DNA of 64,000 bases, from positions 124,001-188,000 of the forward strand of contig DRFO01000026.1 of NCBI GenBank assembly GCA_011050525.1, in the 5' to 3' direction. This document shows positions 46,264-55,549 of the stretch, piece by piece (within the stretch, counting starts at the first letter, position 1; each line of letters begins with the position of its first letter). Both the position numbers and the translations under genes were made by a program. The stretch is from Halopseudomonas xinjiangensis (GTDB lineage: Bacteria > Pseudomonadota > Gammaproteobacteria > Pseudomonadales > Pseudomonadaceae). The notes below the pieces were generated by a model. The model was not told where the DNA came from. It did not search any database and worked only from the letters and a program-made list of their open reading frames with translations.

Positions 46264-46881
46264 TCAGTCTATTACCACTAACCTGTTGGGCAATTCATTG
46301 CGCTCATGGGTCGCCGGCAAGTGTTGCTGCAGTTGGGTCCCGCAGGCGTCGATGCACGCCAGAAAGCCCTCAAGCGTCCTGCCCTGACGAACCTCGGCAG
46401 TGAAATTCGTCACGATGGAGGCCCAGACTGCATCGTTGATCCGGCTGGAAATGCCGCGGTCCACCAGAATCTCCACGTAGCGTTCGGCTTCGGAGACGAA
46501 GATCAGCATGCCTGTATCACCCTCGGTGTGATGCAGATCAAGCTCGATGAACTGGCGTCGCGCCAGATTACTGGCCCGCCAGTGCCTCACCGCACGGGGG
46601 ATGAGTCGGGTAGTTACCTTGGGGATACGAAATATCAGAGCCAGCACGATAAAGGTCACCCATTGCACCAGCAGCAATTGCCCCGCGCCCATCCAGTCGG
46701 GGTAAAAAAGCAGCGCCCCAGGTAATATCAAAGAAACCAGGCTGGCCCACAGCAAGGGAATATACTGGTAATCGTCGGCTTGGGCGGCAAGCACCGTCAC
46801 CACCTCGGCATCGGTGTCTCGCTCGATACGGTCAATCGCATCGGCTACCTGTTGCTGCTCGCTTTCAGTCAGAAGAGTCAT
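46264..46881 (-). CDS. TPM-domain membrane protein
   Basis: A 205-residue protein with an N-terminal cytoplasmic or periplasmic stretch, two hydrophobic segments (about 44-90: LWASLVSLILPGALLFY and LLLVQWVTFIVLALIF), and a TPM-like region (GDTGMLIFVSEAERYVEILVDRGISSRI). It is the third gene of the lemA operon, 19 bases after the second. The trio LemA plus two TPM proteins is common in gammaproteobacteria and thought to act in the envelope; molecular function is not settled. Confidence 0.88.
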   Translation of the reverse strand: MTLLTESEQQQVADAIDRIERDTDAEVVTVLAAQADDYQYIPLLWASLVSLILPGALLFYPDWMGAGQLLLVQWVTFIVLALIFRIPKVTTRLIPRAVRHWRASNLARRQFIELDLHHTEGDTGMLIFVSEAERYVEILVDRGISSRINDAVWASIVTNFTAEVRQGRTLEGFLACIDACGTQLQQHLPATHERNELPNRLVVID

Positions 46882-46900
46882 TGCTTATCCATAATTGAGT

Positions 46901-47656
46901 TCACCAGCCGCCCGAGGCACCGCCGCCACCAAATCCGCCGCCACCGCCGCCGAAACCGCCGCCGCCTCCCATTCCACCGCCTCGACCACCCATGCCGCCA
47001 AGCAATGCACCGGCTAGCAGAGCCCTGCCGAAACCACCACGGCCACCGCGTCGGCCTCCACCAATCAAAAACATCACAACCAGAAACAACAGGGCAAATA
47101 TACCGGCGGGGGGCTGTTCAGGTTGCTGGGCGACCGGCCTGCCAGCGGCTGTCCGCAAAGGGTCTCCACCAAGCACCTGGATCATCGCGGCCGCACCTTC
47201 GACGATTCCCTGCTCGAAGTTGCCCTGCTGAAAGGCGGGAGTGATGATCCCGTTGATGATTACCGACGACTGGGCATCGGTCAGCCGCCCTTCCAGACCA
47301 TAACCCACCTCGATGCGCAGCCTGCGGTCATCCCGGGCCACGATCAGCAGAGCGCCGTTATCTTCGCCCTCCTGGCCGATGCCCCATTCACGGCCCACCT
47401 CAACGCCGAACTCCTCAATGCTGCGCCCTTGCAAGCTGGGCACGGTAACCACTACTACCTGTTCGCTGGTTGCCTGTTCATGGCCAGCAAGCATCTGCGT
47501 CAGTTGGGCTTCGGCCTGGGTGGAAAGCATCTCGGCCTGATCGACTACACGGCCGGTCAACTCGGGTATGACTGGCCCTTCGGCGGTGTCCTCCTGAGCG
47601 GCCAGCCCAGTGGCCCAAACCAGTAATCCGAGGATCAGGGAAAGGTGCATCTTCAT
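46901..47656 (-). CDS. TPM-domain protein (YgcG family)
   Basis: A 251-residue envelope protein. Signal peptide at about 1-21 (MKMHLSLILGLLVWATGLAA), TPM domain about 30-150 (GRVVDQAEMLS, EQVVVVTVPSLQGRSIEEFG, NGALLIVARDDRRLRIEVGYGLEGRLTD), one C-terminal membrane helix near 185-200, and a low-complexity Gly tail ending GGASGGW. Its start overlaps the lemA stop by 4 bases, so it is translationally coupled. TPM domains may bind metal; the role here is inferred from the operon only. Confidence 0.93.
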   Translation of the reverse strand: MKMHLSLILGLLVWATGLAAQEDTAEGPVIPELTGRVVDQAEMLSTQAEAQLTQMLAGHEQATSEQVVVVTVPSLQGRSIEEFGVEVGREWGIGQEGEDNGALLIVARDDRRLRIEVGYGLEGRLTDAQSSVIINGIITPAFQQGNFEQGIVEGAAAMIQVLGGDPLRTAAGRPVAQQPEQPPAGIFALLFLVVMFLIGGGRRGGRGGFGRALLAGALLGGMGGRGGGMGGGGGFGGGGGGFGGGGASGGW

Positions 47657-48261
47657 TCGAACTGCACGCTAGGTGCCTGATCGGCGTTCTCGGTTGTCGC
47701 CTCAAAGTTCTCGCGCAGCGGCATGTCGCCGTACATCAGCGAGTGCCAGATACGGCCTGGGAAGGTTCGGATCTCGGTGTTGTATTGCTCTACCGCTGCA
47801 ATAAAGTCACGGCGGGCGACCGCTATGCGATTTTCGGTACCCTCCAATTGGGATTGCAAGGCGAGGAAGTTCTGGTTGGATTTCAGATCAGGATAGCGCT
47901 CCGATACCGCCATCAATCGACTCAGAGCGCCAGTCAACTGGCTCTGCGCCTGCTCGAACTGCCGCAGCTTTTCCGGATCGTTGAGATCATCAGCGGTGAT
48001 CTGGATCGAGGTCGCTCTTGAGCGCGCTTCTGTCACCGCCGTCAGGGTTTCCTGCTCCTGGCGAGCAAAGCCCTTGACCGTTTCCACCAGATTGGGGATC
48101 AAGTCGGCACGTCGCTGGTACTGGTTTTCCACCTGGGACCAGGCCGATTTGACCTGTTCGTCATAGCGGGGAATGTTATTGATCCCACAACCCGCAAGGA
48201 GCGAGGTCATCAGAAGGAGAACTGCCAGTTGCAGGGTAGATCTGTATTGCCGCGTCAGCAT
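47653..48261 (-). CDS. lemA: LemA family lipoprotein
   Basis: A 202-residue protein with a lipobox LLAGC (Cys25) and the LemA core: YDEQVKSAWSQVENQYQRRADLIPNLVETVKGFA, then three long helices (SERYPDLKSNQNFLALQSQLEGTENRIA). It is anchored on the outer face of the inner membrane or in the outer membrane. It is first of a three-gene operon with two TPM proteins. This LemA is not the Pseudomonas sensor kinase of the same name. Function is unknown beyond an envelope role. Confidence 0.93.
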   Translation of the reverse strand: MLTRQYRSTLQLAVLLLMTSLLAGCGINNIPRYDEQVKSAWSQVENQYQRRADLIPNLVETVKGFARQEQETLTAVTEARSRATSIQITADDLNDPEKLRQFEQAQSQLTGALSRLMAVSERYPDLKSNQNFLALQSQLEGTENRIAVARRDFIAAVEQYNTEIRTFPGRIWHSLMYGDMPLRENFEATTENADQAPSVQFE

Positions 48262-48551
48262 GATGTGCTCGTCCGTCCAGGTTTCCGGGTCTCATGGAAG
48301 TGACCACCGGCCGGTGCGGGAGTTCGAAACCGGCCCGATAAGGAAAACACGAAACAGCGGCGGTTGAAAGGTTTGCGAAGGCTTCGCCAACACACTGAAC
48401 ATTACCTGAGCCGATCCGTTTTCCGCTCAGACCGGGGCAGCCGCTTGGCATTGAACCCATAGCGATGAGCCTCGTCATAAAAGGATAGCGTGCTGTTCAG
48501 GCCGTTGACCCATACAGTTTTTTCCTGCCAGATTCCCCTCGGAGGTGCAGC

Positions 48552-49679
48552 ATGCAACGAAGAACCTTTCTTTCCACTGTCGCGATCAGCAGTGCCGGGC
48601 TCGCCCTGACACCCTTATTGGCGCAGGCACAAACGCAGGCAGCGCCTGCTCAAGCATCATCACCCGGTGAGCTGCCAATGAATTCTGGCGATCACAAACG
48701 CTATCGGCCGTCCCATCGCGTTGGCCTGGGCGGCGCGATCGGGCTGGGCGATTCGCGCCGGGAGATGTCGGAAAGAGAAGCACTTGGGCTGCTGCATGAG
48801 GCCTGGGATCAAGGGATTCGCTACTATGACACGTCGCCGTGGTACGGGCTGGGGCTCAGTGAGCGCCGGCACGCCATGCTGCTCTCGTCGCGTGAGCATG
48901 ATGCCTACGTGGCCTCTTCCAAGACCGGGCGCCTGCTGAAGCCCGAACCCGGCTATTCCCACGACAACTGGAAGGGCGTGAACCACTTCGCCTACGAATA
49001 TGACTACAGCGCCTCAGCCACCCGGCGATCCATTGAGGACAGCTTGCAACGGATGGGCGTTCCCAACCTGGACATGGTATTCATCCATGACCTGTCGCCA
49101 GACAATGAAGACATTAGCGACAACTGGAAAGAATATTTCGACGTGGCCGTAAAGGGCGCGATGCCCGAGCTGGTAAAAATGCGCGAGGAAGGCCTGATCA
49201 AGGGCTGGGGGATGGGAGTTAACACCCTTCCACCTGCACGCGGCGCTATTGAACAATCTGATCCGGATATCATTCTTCTGGCGACCCAGTACTCACTGCT
49301 CAAGCACGATGATGCGCTCAACAACCTGTTTCCCCTGGCTGAACAGCGTGATGTTTCCTTTGTGCTCGGCGCCCCGTTGAATTCTGGCTACCTGGCCGGC
49401 AACGAGTATTACAACTACAGCAAGGACGTACCGGACGAGATCCGCCAGAAGCGCGAGCAGTATCGCAAGCTGGCCGGCGAACACAATGTCGACCTGCGCA
49501 CCGCAGCCCTGCAATTTTGCAATGCGCCTGCTGTTGTCGCATCGGTGCTCCACGGTGCGAGCAGGCCGGAACACGTGCGCGAGAACGTAGCCTCGATGTC
49601 AGCGCGGGTACCCGGTGAGTTCTGGAATGCAGCCAAGCAGCAAGGGTTGATTGAGCAAAACGCGCCCACTCCTTCATAA
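48552..49679 (+). CDS. Exported aldo/keto reductase with Tat-type signal
   Basis: A 375-residue protein whose N-terminus, RRTFLS followed by a hydrophobic stretch and ALTPLLAQAQ, looks like a twin-arginine signal peptide. The mature part is an aldo/keto reductase of the D-threo-aldose/L-fucose dehydrogenase group: GIRYYDTSPWYGLGLSERR holds the catalytic Asp and Tyr, SSKTGR the lysine, and VFIHDLS the histidine position. Export of a nicotinamide-using enzyme would be unusual, so cofactor retention through Tat folding is possible. The ATG follows GGAGGTGCAGC. It is divergent from lemA. Confidence 0.87.
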   Translation: MQRRTFLSTVAISSAGLALTPLLAQAQTQAAPAQASSPGELPMNSGDHKRYRPSHRVGLGGAIGLGDSRREMSEREALGLLHEAWDQGIRYYDTSPWYGLGLSERRHAMLLSSREHDAYVASSKTGRLLKPEPGYSHDNWKGVNHFAYEYDYSASATRRSIEDSLQRMGVPNLDMVFIHDLSPDNEDISDNWKEYFDVAVKGAMPELVKMREEGLIKGWGMGVNTLPPARGAIEQSDPDIILLATQYSLLKHDDALNNLFPLAEQRDVSFVLGAPLNSGYLAGNEYYNYSKDVPDEIRQKREQYRKLAGEHNVDLRTAALQFCNAPAVVASVLHGASRPEHVRENVASMSARVPGEFWNAAKQQGLIEQNAPTPS

Positions 49680-49755
49680 ACAGCGGCAGCATGTTGCGGT
49701 AGCGTCAGGGCAGCCAGTCATCCATAGTAAGCAGAAAACCGACCGAGGCTGCCCA

Positions 49756-50388
49756 GTGCCCGAGATCAAGCCGAGATACAATATCGACACCCTTGAACAA
49801 TTAACCGGTTTGTTCGGGACAGTTAGCGAAGCGTCCGCCAAAAAGGAGGTGAGCTTCATTCATCCCCATTACCAGGCGATGATCGCTGCTTCCCCTTTTG
49901 CCGTTTTAGCTACCAGCGGAGCGAACGGCCTGGACGTATCGCCCAGGGGAGATGCGCCGGGTTTTGTAGTGGTGCATGACCAGCAAACCCTCCTGCTTCC
50001 CGAACGACGGGGCAATAATCGTGTAGACAGCTTGCGCAATCTGCTTTCCGATCCGCGTATCTCGTTACTGTTTCTGATCCCAGGCGTAGGCGAAACCTTG
50101 CGGGTAAAAGGTCGCGCCAGAATCAGCATCGATCCCGAGTTGATGGAGCAGTTTGCTGTGGCGGGAAAACAGCCCCAATGCGTGCTGGTCATCAGCGTCG
50201 AAACGGTATTCTTCCAATGCGCACGCGCGGTAAAGCGGTCAGGGTTATGGGGGCAGCAGCGAGCCAACCCTGCCAGGGCCGACGTCCCGACTGCGGGGGC
50301 AATACTCAGTACGCTCACCCGCGGCGAGATAGACGGCGAAAAATACGATGCCGGGCTGGCCGCTCGACAGAAAGCGACCTTATATTGA
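49756..50388 (+). CDS. PPOX-class flavin-dependent protein
   Basis: A 210-residue protein of the pyridoxamine 5'-phosphate oxidase-like split-barrel family. FAVLATSGANGLDVSPRGDAPGFV and LPERRGNNRVDSLRNLLSDPRISLLFLIPG match the FMN-binding subgroup. It probably binds FMN and reduces an unknown substrate; the two-cysteine tail is ordinary. The start is taken at GTG 49756, eight bases after GAGG; the frame opens at a TTG inside the previous gene. The family often carries a conserved RxxW-type C-terminus; here SGLWGQQRAN is seen. Confidence 0.85.
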   Translation: MPEIKPRYNIDTLEQLTGLFGTVSEASAKKEVSFIHPHYQAMIAASPFAVLATSGANGLDVSPRGDAPGFVVVHDQQTLLLPERRGNNRVDSLRNLLSDPRISLLFLIPGVGETLRVKGRARISIDPELMEQFAVAGKQPQCVLVISVETVFFQCARAVKRSGLWGQQRANPARADVPTAGAILSTLTRGEIDGEKYDAGLAARQKATLY

Positions 50389-50517
50389 GGCGAGGCGCTT
50401 ATCCAGGCTGGCCAAACTGTCCAGTCAGCGGGTAGCCATGCATTGCAGTTGCAGCCGGTTGTTCTCCCTGCGCCAACGGGTAAACTAGCGCCCACTCTTT
50501 CACATTGGTTCTCCTCC

Positions 50518-51801
50518 ATGACCTTCGCCTCCCTCGGCCTGATCGATCCGTTGCTGCGGACTCTGGATGACCTTCAATACAGCATCCCGACGCCAGTCCA
50601 GGCCCAAGCCATCCCCGCCGTGTTAAAAGGCCGCGATCTGATGGCCGCGGCCCAGACCGGCACCGGTAAAACCGCCGGCTTTGCCCTGCCGGTGCTGCAA
50701 CGACTCACGCTCGAAGGCCATGCGGTAGCGAGCAACTCGGTACGCGCGCTGATAATGGTGCCGACCCGCGAACTGGCCGAGCAGGTCCTGCAGAGTTTTC
50801 TTACCTACGGGCCAAACCTGCCGTTACGCAGCTATGCGGTGTATGGCGGCGTATCGATCAACCCACAGATGATGGCGCTGCGCAAGGGCGTCGATGTGCT
50901 TGTCGCGACCCCAGGCAGGCTGCTTGATCTGTATCGACAGAACGCCGTGAAATTCAATCAGCTGCAGGTCCTGGTGCTTGATGAGGCCGACCGCATGCTG
51001 GATCTTGGATTTGCCGATGAGCTGGACGCATTGTTCGCCGCCCTGCCGAAAAAACGCCAGACGCTGCTGTTCTCCGCGACCTTCTCCGAGGCCATTCGCG
51101 GCCTGGCTGGCGAACTCCTGCGCGATCCGCTGAGCATTGAGGTCAGTCCGCGCAACGCAGCGGCGAGCACGGTCAAGCAGTGGGTTGTCACGGTGGACAA
51201 GAAACGCAAGACCGAGCTGTTTCTGCATCTGCTATCGCAGCGGCAATGGGGCCAGGTATTGGTGTTCGTCAAAACACGCAGCGGCGTGGATCAACTGGTT
51301 GAGACGCTGGAAGCACGGGGGATCACATCTGACGCGATCCACGGCGACCGGCCACAGCCCAGCCGATTGCGCGCCCTGGCCCGCTTCAAGTCTGCCGAAG
51401 TGCAAGTGCTGGTCGCCACCGACGTCGCCGCGCGCGGTCTGGATATCGATGATTTACCCCAGGTCGTCAACTTCGATTTGCCGATTGTGGCCGAGGATTA
51501 CGTGCACCGCATCGGCCGCACCGGCCGCGCAGGCACCACGGGCGAGGCTGTTTCACTGGTCAGCGCTGACGAGGTCGACCAATTGGCCGCAATTGAAACG
51601 CTGATTCAGCAAGTATTGCCTCGGGATGACGAGCCGACCTTCATTCCGGATCACCGGGTGCCGGTCACCAAGCTTGGTGGGCAAATTATCAAGAAGCCGA
51701 AAAAACCGAAGAAGCCCAAAACCGCATCTGGCAAGGGCAAAATCCACTTGGGTAACTGGTTCGACGAGGGAAGCAAAACTCCAACCCCTAGAAAACCGTA
51801 A
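50518..51801 (+). CDS. DEAD-box RNA helicase (RhlE-like)
   Basis: A 427-residue ATP-dependent RNA helicase. Q motif FASLGLIDPLLRTL at the N-terminus, Walker A AQTGTGKT (44-52), PTREL, TPGR, DEAD (155-158), SAT, ARGLDI and HRIGRTGRAG are all present. A basic Lys/Pro tail (KKPKKPKKPKTASGKGK) suits RNA binding. The start is set by the family's MTFASLG beginning; the ribosome site is poor (TTCTCCTCC). It probably remodels rRNA or mRNA. RhlE is the nearest group but SrmB-type membership cannot be excluded. Confidence 0.92.
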   Translation: MTFASLGLIDPLLRTLDDLQYSIPTPVQAQAIPAVLKGRDLMAAAQTGTGKTAGFALPVLQRLTLEGHAVASNSVRALIMVPTRELAEQVLQSFLTYGPNLPLRSYAVYGGVSINPQMMALRKGVDVLVATPGRLLDLYRQNAVKFNQLQVLVLDEADRMLDLGFADELDALFAALPKKRQTLLFSATFSEAIRGLAGELLRDPLSIEVSPRNAAASTVKQWVVTVDKKRKTELFLHLLSQRQWGQVLVFVKTRSGVDQLVETLEARGITSDAIHGDRPQPSRLRALARFKSAEVQVLVATDVAARGLDIDDLPQVVNFDLPIVAEDYVHRIGRTGRAGTTGEAVSLVSADEVDQLAAIETLIQQVLPRDDEPTFIPDHRVPVTKLGGQIIKKPKKPKKPKTASGKGKIHLGNWFDEGSKTPTPRKP

Positions 51802-51820
51802 CGCCACTTCCAGCTCTGCT

Positions 51821-53095
51821 CTAAGGCACCAATTTCACTTCGATCCGTTGATTCTCGCGCGCTATGGCGTTCCATTCTCCGGCGAGTAGTTCCTCATCCA
51901 GCTTCGGATATTCGATGCGTGGGATCTGCTCTATTGCTGGTTCGGCCACGAGACGAATACCACTATCCTCCAGCAGAGGTGCCTGGCTGGTCAGATCGGC
52001 GAAAGCCTGGGACTGGAGCGCCTGGGCATCGTGCAAGCGAGCCATTTCCATCCCGAAGTCCTCGCATTCGGTTACAGGAAGATCGTCGGGCGCGAGTGTC
52101 ATGATGCCCTCGCCGTCCTGGATCATGCAGAATTTTCCCGCGTGGGCGGTCATATGGACTACGCCCTCGAATCCTTCACGGTCCAGGTGCAGTATCAGTT
52201 CGTTGACGAAACTCAGACGGCGATCATCGAAGGGAGTGTCGGCAAAAGCGAAACGGCCGTCCTGATTGAGCGCCCATTCCAGAGAACGCAGATCAGCCAC
52301 CTTCCCGCGTCCGCTACCCGTGCCTGGTTGCGTAACGGAGGCCAGTGACAATCCACCCTGCCCTGCACTGAAATCGGTCACTTTCAGTTCTGCAACCGGC
52401 GGCGAGACAACGTCTCTCGAGTCCGCCAGAAGCACTTTGTAGGTCCCGGTGGTCATCAGGACGCCAGCAACCAGACCAGCCAGAACGGTCGTCCAACGAC
52501 GTTGAACCGCTTTGGTTTGGGGCGGTTGAAGACTCGCAGCCAGAACGCGCAGCTCGGCCTTGAAGCTCGAGTGCAACCGCCGGGCCTGTGCGTCCAGGTG
52601 GGGCTTCAGAAGACGGATCATTGCCTCGTCTGCAGACTCGCGCGCCAGGTCGTCGAGCTCGGGCGACACCGCAGCGGGAAGCACCTGAACAGCATGGACC
52701 GGCTCGGATTCTTCGTCCGAATCCAACAGATGCATGGAATTGAGCACCGCTTCCATATCCGCCGATTCAGCGCCCTTGGGCAGAACACCTACCGCACCGA
52801 GCGCGCGAGCCTGCCCTACGTAAACTCCTCCTCCGTCCTTGGAGGTGTACATCATGATCGGGATAAGACCGGTGGCTGGATTACCCTTGATGATGCGCAG
52901 GGCTTGCAAACCGTCCAGCCCTGGCATGGTGTGGTCCATGAAAATTGCGTGCGGCTTGTTATGAAGCAAATATTGGAGCGCGTCTTCCGCTGACTCCACC
53001 TCATCTACTGCGATCCCATGCTGTTTCAGCTGGCGTTTCAAGACGAGGCGTGCCGAGCGGGAATCGTCGACTACCAGAACTCGTTTAGAACCCAT
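51821..53095 (-). CDS. Receiver domain tethered to a membrane and periplasmic domain
   Basis: A 424-residue protein of unusual layout. Residues 5-120 are a CheY-like receiver with the acidic pair Asp10/Asp11, phosphoacceptor Asp54 (FMDHTMPG), Thr84 (YTS) and Lys107 (LPKGA). A linker of about 80 residues, one membrane helix (201-223), and then about 200 residues with no DNA-binding or catalytic domain that I recognise follow; the tail EWNAIARENQRIEVKLVP resembles the end of OmpA-like peptidoglycan-binding domains. It appears to carry a phosphorylation state across the membrane. The start at 53095 fits the receiver; upstream adds 16 residues. Confidence 0.8.
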   Translation of the reverse strand: MGSKRVLVVDDSRSARLVLKRQLKQHGIAVDEVESAEDALQYLLHNKPHAIFMDHTMPGLDGLQALRIIKGNPATGLIPIMMYTSKDGGGVYVGQARALGAVGVLPKGAESADMEAVLNSMHLLDSDEESEPVHAVQVLPAAVSPELDDLARESADEAMIRLLKPHLDAQARRLHSSFKAELRVLAASLQPPQTKAVQRRWTTVLAGLVAGVLMTTGTYKVLLADSRDVVSPPVAELKVTDFSAGQGGLSLASVTQPGTGSGRGKVADLRSLEWALNQDGRFAFADTPFDDRRLSFVNELILHLDREGFEGVVHMTAHAGKFCMIQDGEGIMTLAPDDLPVTECEDFGMEMARLHDAQALQSQAFADLTSQAPLLEDSGIRLVAEPAIEQIPRIEYPKLDEELLAGEWNAIARENQRIEVKLVP

Positions 53096-53343
53096 ATCCG
53101 TTCCCGTTGTATCGCTAGCACTGCGCAGTATGCGCGGCGCCATTCCATGCGCGTCAGAATAAGGAACGCATACGCTCCAGGTACAATAATTCTGTCAATT
53201 ATGTGACGCAGTTCGCTGCAGCTGGTCGGGCGGAAATCCCACGACCGGCTTTAGGGACGGCGAAAACGGTGGAGTCGTTGTTTCTAACTGGTTAAAGTCA
53301 CAAATACTGCACGTTCCAAATACATCGCAGGCTGACAATAAAA

Positions 53344-54087
53344 ATGAAAGAGTTTTTTTGCAGACTCGACTTTCTGTGGCTCTGCTTGCTGGCAACTATA
53401 GCCCCCTGCCTGACTTACGCTGCAGACGAGCCACGTGTTCTTAATGCGGCCTATATCAGCTTTCCGCCGATTACTTACACAGACGCACAGGGCAAGCCCG
53501 CCGGAAAACTCATAGAACTGGCGAACAAGCTTGCTGCCGATAGCGGCATGGAAATCACATGGCGGGAGTATCCCGTCAAGCGCATCCACTATCTCCTTGG
53601 AACAGGCGAAATCGATCTGTGGCCAAGCTCGGCAGGAATACCGGCGGTAGGCGAATTCACACTGGAAACCAGACCGCTCGATATAAGAATCCGTCTTTCT
53701 GCGTATTACAACGGCGCCACCCGACAGCATTCCAGCCGAGCGGACCTGAACAACGCCCAGTTGATCCTCATCCGTGGATACACTTATTTGGGAGAGATTG
53801 ACAACATCCTGCGGAGTAACAGTCGGCAGCCCATCATCGCCCCAACCCATTCCGCGGGGCTGGAACTGTTGCAAAGGGACCGAGGCGACTATCTGATCAG
53901 TTTCTCCGACCCGACAACGGAGGCCCTCAAGAAAAATCCGCTGCCGGGCCTGGAATCACATCCGCTTAATGAATGGCCCCTGGCATTTATCGTCTCGAAA
54001 AAAGCCCTCGAAGCACAACGTATAGTCGATGCGCTGAATTCAGCTTATAGCCGTTACACCAGGTCTACTGCTGTGGAAGATTACTAG
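53344..54087 (+). CDS. Exported solute-binding-like protein (SBP family 3)
   Basis: A 247-residue protein with a signal peptide (about 1-27, ending LTYAA) and the type II periplasmic binding fold: FPPITYTDAQGKPAGKLIELANKLA, DLWPSSAGIPA and the late AYSRYTRS helix. Transport genes are absent, so it may be a sensor or an orphan of the transporter-substrate-binding family common in Pseudomonas. It is divergent from the receiver protein at 53095, which suggests a link. Confidence 0.82.
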   Translation: MKEFFCRLDFLWLCLLATIAPCLTYAADEPRVLNAAYISFPPITYTDAQGKPAGKLIELANKLAADSGMEITWREYPVKRIHYLLGTGEIDLWPSSAGIPAVGEFTLETRPLDIRIRLSAYYNGATRQHSSRADLNNAQLILIRGYTYLGEIDNILRSNSRQPIIAPTHSAGLELLQRDRGDYLISFSDPTTEALKKNPLPGLESHPLNEWPLAFIVSKKALEAQRIVDALNSAYSRYTRSTAVEDY

Positions 54088-54098
54088 CCTGTAACGTC

Positions 54099-54127
54099 GG
54101 CTTCACCTCTGATGACGAGGTGAAGCC
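54099..54127. terminator. Long hairpin between convergent genes
   Basis: A perfect 11-bp stem GGCTTCACCTC / GAGGTGAAGCC with a 7-base loop, 12 bases after the solute-binding gene and six before the convergent GNAT stop. It suits both directions, though no T-run is present. Confidence 0.75.
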
Positions 54128-54132
54128 CTGGG

Positions 54133-54615
54133 TCATAAACTTTTTTGCCAGAACATCGCATGCCCCATCGCCGGGTCCAACTGATACCCGGAAAACCCGC
54201 ATTTTTCATAGGCCCCCTGCGCCACCCGGTTACCTTCCAAAACCTCCAAGGTCAACTTGCAGCATCCCCGCTCTATGGCGATTCGCTCTACCTCTGCCAG
54301 CATCAACTGACTGACACCCAGCCCACGAAACGCTGGCGACACCACTACGTCATGGATATTGACAAGCGGACTGGCAACAAAAGAAGAGAAGCCTTCAAAG
54401 CAGTTCACCAGGCCCGCGGGCTGACCATCCACATAGCAGAGCACACTGAAGGCATGCGGCAAGGCAGCGAGTTTGCCAGCGAGCGTAAGCTTGACTTCTT
54501 CTGACAGTGGCTCGCCGCCACCCATAGGGTCCTGAGCGTAAGCGTCGAGTAGCCGGACGATGGCGCTGGCGTGGTCGGGGTCGTGATAGTCAGCTTGGAA
54601 ACAGGAGGTTGACAT
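54133..54615 (-). CDS. GNAT family N-acetyltransferase
   Basis: A 160-residue acetyltransferase. The acetyl-CoA binding motif is PAFRGLGVSQLMLAEVERIA (R-x-x-G-x-[GA]-like), preceded by VNIHDVVV, and followed by NRVAQGAYEKCGFSGY, all typical of GNAT fold. No signal peptide. The substrate amine is unknown. It converges on the solute-binding protein gene. Confidence 0.9.
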   Translation of the reverse strand: MSTSCFQADYHDPDHASAIVRLLDAYAQDPMGGGEPLSEEVKLTLAGKLAALPHAFSVLCYVDGQPAGLVNCFEGFSSFVASPLVNIHDVVVSPAFRGLGVSQLMLAEVERIAIERGCCKLTLEVLEGNRVAQGAYEKCGFSGYQLDPAMGHAMFWQKSL

Positions 54616-54667
54616 GGCGTGGCATCCGTAATCGTTGTATGTACAGCTTGGGTATCAGGGCCAAAAT

Positions 54668-55366
54668 CTACTTCTTTTTCACTTCCTGAACAATTGGCTC
54701 ACCAATTTCCAGCATCGCCCCGGACGAGCCGCCCAGATAAGTTCTCACCGCACCATCGGCAAAACGGGTTGCCAGTTCGACCAGCTTGTCGATGTTCTGT
54801 TGATTCGCCTGCCTATCGATTTCCGTCTTTTCAATCACGATATGTGGCTGAAAAGCCGGAATGCCGTTGACCAGCAATTGGTACAGGTAACCTACCTGCG
54901 CCTTGCTATCGTTCCACAACAGGCCATTGGATTTCTCGATCAGCACATAGGGTTTGATAGACACACCAAATGCTTTGGACTGTGACTCAAATTCCGCGCG
55001 GGCCAGTCGCTTGCCGTTATCCTCGGCTTTCTGACGCTCCTCGCTCAGTTGCTGCCGAAACTCTGCTCGCAGGTTGGTAACTTCGATCTGATGATCCTTT
55101 GCACTGATGGATTTTCCCGTCTCGATGCCCTCGTTCAGATACTTTTCTCGCTGCGCCTTCATGTTCTCGTGATTTTCCAGATCCATGGTGTTCTTCAATT
55201 GCAGAAAACGTGCTTCGTTCTCATGCAGTTGCCGATCCAGAGCCCGGAACTTGGCTTCGTTGTCGATGGCCCTGTTGTCTGCCGAACTGACGCGCTGGCG
55301 GACCAGCAGATAACCCAAGCCAGCCATCACCACCGCACCAAGCAGCGCTCCAATAATAATGTCCAC
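54668..55366 (-). CDS. Membrane-anchored coiled-coil protein
   Basis: A 232-residue protein I do not recognise. One N-terminal helix (about residues 3-22) is followed by about 100 residues of charged heptad-like sequence (LHENEARFLQLKNTMDLENHENMKAQREK) and a globular C-terminal part (FGVSIKPYVLIEKSNGLLWND). The C-terminus is basic (VQEVKKK). The start is GTG 55366 after GAGGAGACGGGAAA. The design suggests a tethered scaffold, for example in cell-envelope or nucleoid work; function unknown. Confidence 0.68.
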   Translation of the reverse strand: MDIIIGALLGAVVMAGLGYLLVRQRVSSADNRAIDNEAKFRALDRQLHENEARFLQLKNTMDLENHENMKAQREKYLNEGIETGKSISAKDHQIEVTNLRAEFRQQLSEERQKAEDNGKRLARAEFESQSKAFGVSIKPYVLIEKSNGLLWNDSKAQVGYLYQLLVNGIPAFQPHIVIEKTEIDRQANQQNIDKLVELATRFADGAVRTYLGGSSGAMLEIGEPIVQEVKKK

Positions 55367-55549
55367 TTTCCCGTCTCCTCTCGATGGTTGAAAATCGCAA
55401 ACCCAACAGGTGCCAGATTGGCTCCATGATCGTTATTCAGATGCAAGCAAAGCGTTAGACGTCACTTTAAGCTAAGCTGATAACTCTTTCCCCGGCATGC
55501 CTTATCATTCAGTTCTGCCGGGTTTGTCTATTCGTTGTAAGGAATTTCC

